Part shown: positions 7,049 through 13,435 of the stretch, piece by piece
How the letters are laid out: every line of letters begins with the position of its first letter
Numbering within the stretch: the first letter of the stretch is position 1
Assembly (NCBI GenBank): GCA_034437795.1
Contig: DAOTTI010000219.1
Coordinates: 1 to 20,485, forward strand
Direction of reading: 5' to 3'
Origin: DAOTTI01 sp034437795
GTDB lineage: Bacteria > Chloroflexota > UBA11872 > UBA12225
DNA length: 20,485 bases
Notes under the pieces: generated by a model
Database searches by the model: none
Told to the model about the DNA's origin: nothing
Seen by the model: only the letters and a program-made list of their open reading frames with translations
Position numbers and translations under genes: made by a program

Positions 7049-8140
7049 CTAGGGCGTGACTACCGTCCCTGTCTCCGCCGAGCGCACGGCCGCCAGGAGC
7101 ACGCGGATAGACTGGAGCACGTCGGCCGGCTCGACCGCCAGCGCCGCCGTCCCGCGGAGCGCGGCGACGATGTTCTGGTAGAAGGCCAGGTAGTTGCCGG
7201 GCACCTGCTCTACCGGCACGTCGCGCAACTGCCCGTTCTCGTAGCGCACGACGCGGGGCGCGTGCTCGGGATCCATCACCCGCGGCCCGACCTCACCCCG
7301 ATGGAGGGCGGCCTCCTGCGGATCGCGCCCCGTCTGGAAGTAGGCCCCTTCCGAGCCACGGATGAGCCACCGCGGCTTGGGGATGGCCGAGATGGCGCCG
7401 GTCTCGATCACGTAGCGCAGACCCTCGCGCCTGCCGGCTGGCGGCGGATAGCGCAGGTAGGCCACCCCCGCCGTCTCCACGTCCCACTCGCGCCGGTACT
7501 GGAAGTCGGCGAAGACGGTGCGGGGCGTGGGACCGGCCAGTTGCACGGCCTGGTCGAAGAGGTGGGCGCCCCAGTCGCGCATCGGGCCCCCGCCGAACTC
7601 GGCGTAGGAGCGCCAGCCCCGCGGCCGGTCGCTGGTGGGGGCCCGATAGCCAGGCGACGGCCCGAAGCTGGTGACCGCCGACTCGATGACGTACGGTTCG
7701 CCTAGCAGCCCCTGCTCGAGCACGTGCTTGACGGTCAGGTAGTCAGAATCCCAGCGCCGGTTCTGAAAGACGCTGAACAGGACCCCCGCGCGCCGGGCCG
7801 TGGCGATCATCTGCTCCCCTTCCTCGACGGTCAGGCACATGATCTTGTCCACCACCACGTGCTTGCGCGCCTGCGCCGCCTGGATCACCATGGGGGCGTG
7901 GGTGTCGTGCGGGGTGGCCACAATCACCAGGTCCACACGCGGGTCATCGAGCAGGGCCTCATAGCTGGAGTGCAGCGCGATCCCCGGATAGTCTTGGCCG
8001 GCCTGGGCGCGTCGCGCCTCGGTGCGGGAGAAGACCGCCCGCAGGGCCAGACCGGGCGTGTGGCTCACCAGCGTCGCGTGGAAGATGCGTCCGGCCAGGC
8101 CGTACCCGGCGATGCCGACGCCTATCGGTTGTTCCGCCAT
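7049..8140 (-). CDS. Gfo/Idh/MocA family oxidoreductase
   Basis: A 363-aa NAD(P)-dependent oxidoreductase of the family that acts on sugars, inositols and their derivatives. The N-terminal Rossmann motif GIAGYGLAGRIFH (9-21) is clear. The usual EKP motif reads DKI (98-100): the catalytic-type lysine is kept but Glu and Pro are replaced. The substrate-side motif GPMRDWGAHLFD (185-196) keeps D189 and H193. The ATG at 8140 has no Shine-Dalgarno. Instead TACACT (8155-8150 on the minus strand) ends 9 nt before it, which suggests a short-leader or leaderless transcript. Its neighbours are an aldose 1-epimerase downstream and a putative glycoside hydrolase upstream, which fits sugar metabolism. The exact substrate cannot be read from sequence. 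Confidence 0.9.
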   Translation of the reverse strand: MAEQPIGVGIAGYGLAGRIFHATLVSHTPGLALRAVFSRTEARRAQAGQDYPGIALHSSYEALLDDPRVDLVIVATPHDTHAPMVIQAAQARKHVVVDKIMCLTVEEGEQMIATARRAGVLFSVFQNRRWDSDYLTVKHVLEQGLLGEPYVIESAVTSFGPSPGYRAPTSDRPRGWRSYAEFGGGPMRDWGAHLFDQAVQLAGPTPRTVFADFQYRREWDVETAGVAYLRYPPPAGRREGLRYVIETGAISAIPKPRWLIRGSEGAYFQTGRDPQEAALHRGEVGPRVMDPEHAPRVVRYENGQLRDVPVEQVPGNYLAFYQNIVAALRGTAALAVEPADVLQSIRVLLAAVRSAETGTVVTP

Positions 8141-8149
8141 ACTAGGGGG

Positions 8150-8178
8150 AGTGTAGGCGCGCACAGCGCGCGCGGCAA
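8150..8178 (-). promoter_or_regulatory. Candidate promoter of the Gfo/Idh/MocA gene
   Basis: On the minus strand TTGCCG (8178-8173) and TACACT (8155-8150) are separated by exactly 17 nt, fitting a sigma-70-type promoter. The ATG at 8140 lies 9 nt beyond the -10 hexamer with no ribosome-binding site between, so the transcript would start at or next to the start codon. Confidence 0.45.
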
Positions 8179-8213
8179 CCCGCCAGGGTTGAGAAGGGGG
8201 CATCGGCCGTTGC

Positions 8214-8408
8214 AGACCTCACCCCATAACCCCCTCTCCGACACGGCGAGGGGGAACGACGGCTATGGCCGTGCGGCTGGGCCCTGCCGCGCCCGCTCCG
8301 GCACCGCGAGGGGGAACGACGGCTATGGCCGTGCGGCTGGGCCGGAGAGGGAGGAGAGACCTCACCCCCTAGCCCCCTCTCCGACGCGGAGAGGGGGAAC
8401 GACGGCCA
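8214..8408. repeat. Cluster of dispersed GC-rich intergenic repeats
   Basis: Two 52-bp copies with five mismatches (8214-8265 and 8357-8408) begin AGACCTCACCCC and end near GGGGGAACGACGGC. Between them a 38-bp segment is exactly duplicated (8246-8283 and 8306-8343, 60 bp apart) and contains GGCTATGGCCGTGCGG. The layout suggests one composite element present in two full or near-full copies and one partial copy. It resembles short intergenic repeats scattered in many bacterial genomes. Confidence 0.85.
8373..8397. other. Perfect 10-bp hairpin within the repeat
   Basis: CCCCCTCTCC (8373-8382) and GGAGAGGGGG (8388-8397) are perfect complements around the loop GACGC. The other copy (8230-8254) keeps the outer seven pairs. 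No T-run follows on either strand, so a REP-like structural element or RNA-stability stem is more likely than a classic terminator. Confidence 0.7.
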
Positions 8409-8579
8409 GGTCCTGCGCTCTATTCGGACCATTGGCGCCTGCGCGGGTCGAGAGTTCCGATCAGAACGTCTGAGTGCTGTCGCAGGCAACCTCTTCGGGA
8501 ATGCCAGCCCGCGCACCAGGGAAAGCCATGCCAGGTCGCTGGCCTGATGGTGCATTAGCGGGGTATGAGACGCTCGGGG

Positions 8580-8668
8580 CCACCCGCGGGGCGCTTACGG
8601 CTCGAACGCTGCTGCGGCCGGGGGCGCGCATCGCCGGCTACCACCCGCCCGGCGCTTACGGCTCGAAC
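8580..8668. repeat. 28-bp duplication of the glycoside-hydrolase gene 3' end
   Basis: Positions 8580-8607 and 8641-8668 are the same 28 bp with two mismatches, 61 bp apart. The right copy holds the last codons (F-E-P) and TAA stop of the minus-strand gene plus 15 nt beyond it. The left copy repeats all of this in non-coding DNA. Confidence 0.9.
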
Positions 8669-10698
8669 ACCACCATGGCGTGCCCGGCCATGCGCTCCAG
8701 CACCACTGTGGCCACGCCAGCCTGCCAGGTGAAGGGGAGGATGCGCTGCGCCGGAGCTTCGTAGACGCGCGAGGGCTTGAAGCCCGGCCGCACCGCCAGG
8801 GTCACCCCGTGCAGCGGCACCACATCCTCGATCACGTCGAGGTCGGGCGTGCGCCGTTCGGCAGGGTAGTAGAGCAGGTGCGCGATCACGCGCCCGTTCT
8901 CTTCCGGCTGCTGCAGGAGCGTCACCTGTCCGGATGACGGCAGGCTGGCCCATACCAGGCGCTCGGGGAGCAGCAGGTCGATGGCGTTGGCCAGCAGGGT
9001 GCGATAGACGCGGGTGCCGTGGCGCCGGTAGGCGCTGCAGAGCGGGAAGGCTATGTAGATGACGCTGCCGCGCCGCGTGATGGCCGGCGCCGCGTCCGCC
9101 GGCAGGGGAGCGCCCGGCGAGACGGCCGGCGGCGTCTGCGCGTGCGAGCTGAAGTGGAGATGGTCGCGGTCGAAGTACGGCGGCACCACGTGCGCCAGCA
9201 CCTCGGCGCCGGGGGCCGTCTCCACGCTCCAGGGCGCCTCGTAGAGCACGTGGTCCATCGGCTCGACGCCGGTGGCCAGCGCCGTGTCGGGACGCACGCG
9301 GAGGTAGGGGGTGCGCCACCTGGCGGGGCCGAGCGAGCGGAGACCAAGCTCCCTGAGCGCGAAGTGGTCGTGGCCGGGATCCAGCCCCGATTGGCCGGTC
9401 AGCAGCAGGCGCCCGCCGTGCGCCAGATATTCGCGCAGCGCGGCGGCCAGGGCCGGGCCCGGATAGATCCAGTCCGGCAGGAGCACCAGCCGGTAGTGGT
9501 CCAGGACGGCGTCCTGGTCCAGGAAGTGGAAGGTCCGCTTGCTTTCCAGCAGCAGGCGCATCGCTCCTTCGTCAGCGTCGCGCGCCGCGGCCGCCGGCAG
9601 CAGGTCGGGCGGCAGGCCCGGCTGCCCCTCGGCCAGCAGCACGCCGATCTCCGCCATCGCCTGCGCCCCGTGGCACCAGGGCTCCTTGGCCTCCACGCTG
9701 CGAAACACCGCGCCGATCCGCTCGTAGGCAGGGCGCTCCAGGCGCCCGCGCGGATGGAGCTGGTCGCCGATCGAGCACTTGGCGCCCGTGGCCAGCATGG
9801 CGAAGCACTCGTACTCCAGGGCCGCCTGGTTCTTCAGCCCGCCAAAGTCCGCCCAGCTCTTGTGAAACCGCGCGGTCATCCCAAGTAGGTCCTTGCCCAG
9901 GGGCTGGAAGTAGCGGGCGAAGAGCGGATAGTGGTTGTAGCCCCACGGCCCCGAGGGCAGGCTCTCGATCTCCAGGTGGGTGTAATCGGGCAGCTCGGGG
10001 CGCATGCCGGCGCGGGGATCGGCCGAGAGGCGCAGCCGGCTGTTGTAGAAGACGCTGGCCTCCGGCCGGATGTGGTGCACCAGCGCGGTCATGCGGCGCA
10101 TGAAGGCGCGCGCGATCTCCAGGCTCTGCCGGCGCAGGGCCTCGCTGTCGGCGGGGTCCGCGCCGGCGGCGGCTAGGCGGGCGCGGCAGGCGTTGCACAG
10201 ACAGCCGGGTGCCGTCTGCATCACGATGTCGAAGAAGACGCCGTCCACGGGGTAGCGCCGGAGCACCTCCTCCGTCTGGGCGGCAACGTAGTCGACGTAG
10301 CCGGTGTTCAGGCACAGCCACCGCCACCCGCGGGCCTCCAGCGGACCGCGCCCGGCCAGCCGGCCTTCGCGCGTGACCTGCAGCCATTCCTGGTGCCGCG
10401 CCGCCGCCTGCTCGTCCCAGACCACGCTGATGTAGGCCGGAACCCGAATGCCTGCGCGATGGCACGCCTCTACCTGCTCGCCCAGGAGGTCCCGCTTCAG
10501 CTGCGGGTGCCGCACGCCCACCGTGGTGGGATAGTAGCTGTAGCCGTGATGGCACTTGGCAAAGCAGGTGACCGAGTTCACCCGTGCCTCAGTGAGGATA
10601 GCGACGAACTCGTCGGGGTCGAAGTCCTCGGCCACGCCGGCGATCTCGCCGCTGGTGTGGAAGTCCAGGTGCACCTGACGGAAGCGAAGCTCTTCCAT
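8656..10698 (-). CDS. Putative glycoside hydrolase, GHL6-like, with beta-galactosidase-type middle domain
   Basis: A 680-aa protein with an apparent TIM-barrel N-terminus (about 5-330) like the 'hypothetical glycosyl hydrolase 6' family. It is followed by a Rossmann-like region (about 345-450; LLPDWIYPGPALAAALREYLAHGGRLLLTG) resembling the beta-galactosidase trimerisation domain, and a C-terminal beta-rich part. Barrel landmarks are FAKCHHGYSYYPT (46-58), VDGVFFDIVM (151-160; D157 is a candidate nucleophile by analogy with fucosidase-type barrels), a CLCNAC cysteine cluster (166-171) and SIGDQLHPRG (309-318). No signal peptide is seen, so it is probably intracellular. The ATG at 10698 begins the conserved sequence. 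It lacks a Shine-Dalgarno but has TACGAT 8 nt upstream. It heads the minus-strand sugar cluster and is divergent from the M20 gene. The enzyme class is likely; activity on a particular glycoside is unknown. Confidence 0.75.
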   Translation of the reverse strand: MEELRFRQVHLDFHTSGEIAGVAEDFDPDEFVAILTEARVNSVTCFAKCHHGYSYYPTTVGVRHPQLKRDLLGEQVEACHRAGIRVPAYISVVWDEQAAARHQEWLQVTREGRLAGRGPLEARGWRWLCLNTGYVDYVAAQTEEVLRRYPVDGVFFDIVMQTAPGCLCNACRARLAAAGADPADSEALRRQSLEIARAFMRRMTALVHHIRPEASVFYNSRLRLSADPRAGMRPELPDYTHLEIESLPSGPWGYNHYPLFARYFQPLGKDLLGMTARFHKSWADFGGLKNQAALEYECFAMLATGAKCSIGDQLHPRGRLERPAYERIGAVFRSVEAKEPWCHGAQAMAEIGVLLAEGQPGLPPDLLPAAAARDADEGAMRLLLESKRTFHFLDQDAVLDHYRLVLLPDWIYPGPALAAALREYLAHGGRLLLTGQSGLDPGHDHFALRELGLRSLGPARWRTPYLRVRPDTALATGVEPMDHVLYEAPWSVETAPGAEVLAHVVPPYFDRDHLHFSSHAQTPPAVSPGAPLPADAAPAITRRGSVIYIAFPLCSAYRRHGTRVYRTLLANAIDLLLPERLVWASLPSSGQVTLLQQPEENGRVIAHLLYYPAERRTPDLDVIEDVVPLHGVTLAVRPGFKPSRVYEAPAQRILPFTWQAGVATVVLERMAGHAMVVFEP

Positions 10699-10706
10699 GA
10701 GCCGCC

Positions 10707-10712
10707 ATCGTA
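10707..10712 (-). promoter_or_regulatory. Candidate -10 element of the glycoside-hydrolase gene
   Basis: TACGAT on the minus strand ends 8 nt before the ATG at 10698, with no ribosome-binding site between. I see no good -35 box at the right spacing. The placement matches the elements before the genes starting at 8140 and 13400. Confidence 0.3.
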
Positions 10713-10716
10713 GCAG

Positions 10717-10733
10717 GCCCGTCAACGACGGGC
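10717..10733. promoter_or_regulatory. Palindrome in the divergent promoter region (candidate operator)
   Basis: GCCCGTCAACGACGGGC is a perfect 7-bp inverted repeat around AAC. It lies in the 57-nt gap between the divergent glycoside-hydrolase and M20 genes. It sits directly between the candidate -10 boxes of the two genes, where one repressor or activator could control both. No regulator gene is seen nearby. Confidence 0.4.
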
Positions 10734-10736
10734 AGG

Positions 10737-10742
10737 TAGAAT
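10737..10742 (+). promoter_or_regulatory. Candidate -10 element of the M20 amidohydrolase gene
   Basis: TAGAAT matches the -10 consensus at five of six positions and ends 13 nt before the ATG at 10756. No convincing -35 hexamer is found 16-18 nt upstream; the palindrome at 10717-10733 overlaps that zone. Confidence 0.4.
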
Positions 10743-10755
10743 CTGCGGCGTCGAG

Positions 10756-11973
10756 ATGGCTGTGGCGGCCGAGGCCCCCCAGGTGCTCACCGAGGCGGAC
10801 CGTGAGTTCGTGGTCGCCCTGCGCCGCGAGCTGCATGCCCATCCTGAGCTGGCGTTCGAGGAGGTGCGCACGGCGGCGCGGGTGGCCGAGATCCTGCGCG
10901 CCGCCGGCCTTGACGTCCGCACCGGCGTGGCCCGGACCGGCGTGGTGGGCGTGCTGCGGGGGCCACTCCCCGGCCCGACCATGCTCATCCGCGCCGACAT
11001 GGATGCCCTACCCGTGCAGGAGGTGGATGGGCGCCCCTATGGGTCGCAGGTGCCCGGCAAGATGCACGCCTGCGGGCACGACGGGCACACGGCCATGGCG
11101 GCCGCGGCCGCGCGCATTCTGGCCAGGATGCGCGGCTCGCTGCGGGGAAACGTCGTCTTCGCCTTCCAGCCGGCGGAGGAGACGACCGGTGGCGCTGAGC
11201 TGATGATCGAGCAGGGCGTGCTGGCCGACCCGCCGGTGGACGCCACCATCGGCATCCACCTGGCCAATACCCTGCGCGCCGGGCAGGTCGCGATCCAGGC
11301 CGGCCCCGTGACGGCGGCGACCGACGGTTTCATTCTTACCGTCACCGGCAAGGGCGGCCACGCCGCCCGCCCGCACCTGTCGGTGGACCCCGTGGCGGTG
11401 AGCTTCCAGATTGGCACGGCCATCCAGACCCTGGTGACCAGGGAGCGCTCGCCGGCCCAGCCGGCGGTGATCACCATCGGCGCCATCCACGGCGGCACCG
11501 CCGGCAACGTCATCGCCGACTCCGTGGAGATGCGAGGCACGGTGCGCAGCTACGACCCCGCGCTGCGCGACTTCCTCAAGCGGCGCCTGGAGGAGCTGGC
11601 CGGCGGGATCGCCACGGCCATGCGCGCGGGGGCGACGGTGGTGTGGGAAGAGGGCTACCCGCCTACGGTCAACGATCCGGCGCTGACCGCCCTGGTCAGG
11701 CGCGCCGCGCGCACGGTCGTCGGCGCGGAAGGGATCATCGAGCATGAGCCGAGCATGGGCGGCGATGACATGGCCTACTTCTGCGCCGCCGTCCCGGGCT
11801 GCTATTTCCGCGTGGGCAGCGCCAATCCGGAGCTTGGCCTCGACGCGCCCCACCATTCGGCGCGCTTCGATTTCGACGAGCGGGCGCTGTTTATCGGCAC
11901 CGAGATCCTCGTCCGCGCCACGCTCGACTTCCTGAACGGCACTGAGAGGTCCGCAGATGGCGAAGTTCGCTGA
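10756..11973 (+). CDS. M20-family metallo-amidohydrolase (hippurate/IAA-amino-acid hydrolase type)
   Basis: A 405-aa zinc-dependent amidohydrolase that cleaves N-acyl amino acids or related amides in the cytoplasm. The metal set is complete: C106 and H108 in ACGHDGH, E141/E142 in QPAEET, H168 in GIHLAN and H366/H367 in PHHSARFDFDE. RADMDALP (79-86) precedes them. The lid/dimerisation domain (about 187-300) carries GKGGHAARPH (198-207), typical of this subfamily. Length is normal. Start: ATG at 10756, after GTCGAG, a weak ribosome-binding site. The small hypothetical gene overlaps its 3' end by 17 nt, suggesting co-translation. It is divergent from the glycoside-hydrolase gene and need not belong to the sugar pathway. 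Substrate within the family is unresolved. Confidence 0.92.
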   Translation: MAVAAEAPQVLTEADREFVVALRRELHAHPELAFEEVRTAARVAEILRAAGLDVRTGVARTGVVGVLRGPLPGPTMLIRADMDALPVQEVDGRPYGSQVPGKMHACGHDGHTAMAAAAARILARMRGSLRGNVVFAFQPAEETTGGAELMIEQGVLADPPVDATIGIHLANTLRAGQVAIQAGPVTAATDGFILTVTGKGGHAARPHLSVDPVAVSFQIGTAIQTLVTRERSPAQPAVITIGAIHGGTAGNVIADSVEMRGTVRSYDPALRDFLKRRLEELAGGIATAMRAGATVVWEEGYPPTVNDPALTALVRRAARTVVGAEGIIEHEPSMGGDDMAYFCAAVPGCYFRVGSANPELGLDAPHHSARFDFDERALFIGTEILVRATLDFLNGTERSADGEVR

Positions 11974-12298
11974 CGGAGCAGAAGATACTCCTCGCGCACC
12001 GGCCCCCGCGCCGTCCGAAGCCCTGGCCGAGCCGCTCTCGTTGCGCGAGCGAGGGGCGCGCACGGTGCGAGCCCTCGCCGACGTCGGTAACAGGCTCTTT
12101 CCCTTGAAGCAACGCCAGGAGCGAGGGGAACCGCTGACTGAGGACGAGCGGGACCTATTGGCGGCGCTGGAGGAGGAGTACCGCGAGCTCGAGCTAGAGC
12201 TGCGGTCGCTGATGCGGCCGCGGGTCAAGGACCCGGAGCGGGACGCGCCGGTCCTCGGGCGCGACCACCTGCACGGGCCCGACCACCCCGCGGGGTAG
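11957..12298 (+). CDS. Small charged hypothetical protein (113 aa)
   Basis: I do not recognise this protein. It has an Ala/Pro-rich N-terminus (about 10-28) and a highly charged, probably helical body (about 29-90). The segment DERDLLAALEEEYRELELELRSL (62-84) has heptad-like spacing that could form a coiled coil. The tail is Asp/Arg/His/Pro-rich. It has no membrane segment and no cysteines. The ATG at 11957 has GAGAGG 9 nt upstream and overlaps the end of the M20 gene by 17 nt, so translational coupling is likely. Composition and codon use resemble its neighbours. It may be a partner or regulator of the amidohydrolase, but nothing in the sequence shows a function. Confidence 0.7.
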   Translation: MAKFADGAEDTPRAPAPAPSEALAEPLSLRERGARTVRALADVGNRLFPLKQRQERGEPLTEDERDLLAALEEEYRELELELRSLMRPRVKDPERDAPVLGRDHLHGPDHPAG

Positions 12299-12364
12299 GA
12301 GCGGCGCCGGCATCCGCCTCGCGACGATCCCTGTGGATGGGGGTGATGGCTCCACTCATAAGTT

Positions 12365-12395
12365 CCTTCTCCCAGAGAGAGGGCAAGGGTGAAGG
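12365..12395. terminator. Candidate bidirectional stem-loop between convergent genes
   Basis: CCTTCTCCC (12365-12373) pairs with GGGTGAAGG (12387-12395) over nine positions with one mismatch, around a 13-nt loop. It lies between the small hypothetical gene (ends 12298) and the MBL-fold gene (ends 12414), where a terminator is expected. There is no T-run. Its reverse reading, CCTTCACCCTTGCCCTCTCT, resembles the repeat at 8357-8408. Confidence 0.4.
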
Positions 12396-12413
12396 CCCGG
12401 CTGGCGATGAGCG

Positions 12414-13400
12414 CTACGACGGCGGTGGCGCGCCGGTGAGCTCGCGGTAGAAGGCGTGCAGCGTGGCCATGGAGCGGACGTTCAGGCCCTGATCGTCCAG
12501 GTCCACGCCCAGGGGGCCGGCCACGACGGCCAGCGTGGCCCGCGCCACGGCTAGGAAGCCGGCCTCCGGGTCAGCGTTCAGCACGCTGCGCATCGCCTCC
12601 TCTACGGCCTTGGCCGCCTCGCCGCTCTCCTCAAGGAACTGCCGCGCGGCGGGGCCGCGGCGCACCGGCTCGCGGCCGGAGACCGAACCCAGGCCGCAGA
12701 AGGAATGGCCCAGGCAGATGGCCTCGAAGGAGAGGTCGGCCAGCTTGACCAGCGTGGCGCGGTAGGCGCGCGAGTCGTCAAAGATGAGGGGGAGCTGCCC
12801 CGGGCGCGAGCCCAGGCCCTGCACACCGTCACCGGTGAAGAGGGCGCCGGCCCCTTCCAGGAGATAGCTGGTCGATCCGAGCGAGTGGCCGGGCGTGTGG
12901 ATGGCGCGCAGCCGCCACTCTCCCCCCAGGTCGAACACCTGCCCGTCCGTCACGGTCAGGTCCACCGGCGTTGGGCAGTCGATGGCCCGGCTCACCAGCG
13001 CCTGCGTCTGCGCCAGGACCTGGCGGTCGCCGGTCAGACGGGCAGCGTAGGTGATATAGCCCTCGGTGTGGGCCGAGAGGTCGTCCAGGTAGCGCCGGTC
13101 GGCCGCGTGCACGCAGGTCCTGGCGCGCGGGGCCAGGCGGCGCACCGCGCTGTTGCCGCCCATGTGGTCCCAGTGGCCGTGGGTGTTGAAGATGTAACGC
13201 ACCTCGTCCAGGCGCAGGCCGGCGGCGGCCAGGGCCGGCGCAATGACCTCCCCTGCCGAGGCGCGGACCCCGGTGTCGATCAGCGCCGGCTCGGGCGCCG
13301 CCAGGTAATAGACATGGACCAGCCCGCCCTCGCCAAACGGGCAGTCCAGGCGGTAGACGTCGGGAAGGACCGGGGTCGCCTGCGGCGCGCGCGTCGTCAT
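12414..13400 (-). CDS. MBL-fold metallo-hydrolase
   Basis: A 328-aa metallo-beta-lactamase-fold hydrolase with a full two-metal site: THGHWDH (H74, H76, D78, H79), HTPGHSLGS (H172), FTGDGVQG (D191) and LGHSF (H232). The fold occupies about 1-240. The remaining 90 residues are a helical C-terminal extension with no motif I know. The family includes thioesterases, glyoxalases, lactonases and nucleases, so the reaction cannot be assigned. The ATG at 13400 has no Shine-Dalgarno. TATCCT (13413-13408, minus strand) ends 7 nt before it, which fits a leaderless transcript. It lies 35 nt after tadC on the same strand, so it could also be read through from the pilus operon. No functional link to pili is evident. 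Confidence 0.88.
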   Translation of the reverse strand: MTTRAPQATPVLPDVYRLDCPFGEGGLVHVYYLAAPEPALIDTGVRASAGEVIAPALAAAGLRLDEVRYIFNTHGHWDHMGGNSAVRRLAPRARTCVHAADRRYLDDLSAHTEGYITYAARLTGDRQVLAQTQALVSRAIDCPTPVDLTVTDGQVFDLGGEWRLRAIHTPGHSLGSTSYLLEGAGALFTGDGVQGLGSRPGQLPLIFDDSRAYRATLVKLADLSFEAICLGHSFCGLGSVSGREPVRRGPAARQFLEESGEAAKAVEEAMRSVLNADPEAGFLAVARATLAVVAGPLGVDLDDQGLNVRSMATLHAFYRELTGAPPPS

Positions 13401-13407
13401 GCGCCGC

Positions 13408-13413
13408 AGGATA
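13408..13413 (-). promoter_or_regulatory. Candidate -10 element of the MBL-fold gene (leaderless start)
   Basis: TATCCT on the minus strand is followed by 7 nt and then the ATG at 13400, the spacing expected if transcription starts on the start codon itself. No -35 hexamer is evident. It lies in the short gap after the tadC stop. Confidence 0.4.
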
Positions 13414-13435
13414 CCACCGGCGCCGCGCGGCGTCG

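Larger units (their letters stand above)
8141..8655. other. 515-nt intergenic region rich in repeats, no gene seen
   Basis: I find no convincing coding sequence between the glycoside-hydrolase-like gene and the Gfo/Idh/MocA gene. Open frames here have unnatural Arg/Pro/Ser-rich composition. The region holds the dispersed repeat block (8214-8408), a perfect hairpin, and an extra copy of the upstream gene's 3' end (8580-8607). About 170 nt (8409-8579) show no recognised feature. Confidence 0.7.

Noticed and set aside
8246..8343. Regularly spaced repeats that might be a CRISPR array
   Set aside because: Only two exact copies occur, the spacer is itself repeat-related, no Cas gene is present, and the repeat is a known type of dispersed intergenic element.
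8142..8555. Minus-strand open frame of 137 codons in the repeat-rich gap
   Set aside because: Its sequence is a translation of the intergenic repeats (AQPHGHSRRSP twice), with Arg/Ser/Pro bias and no ribosome-binding site.
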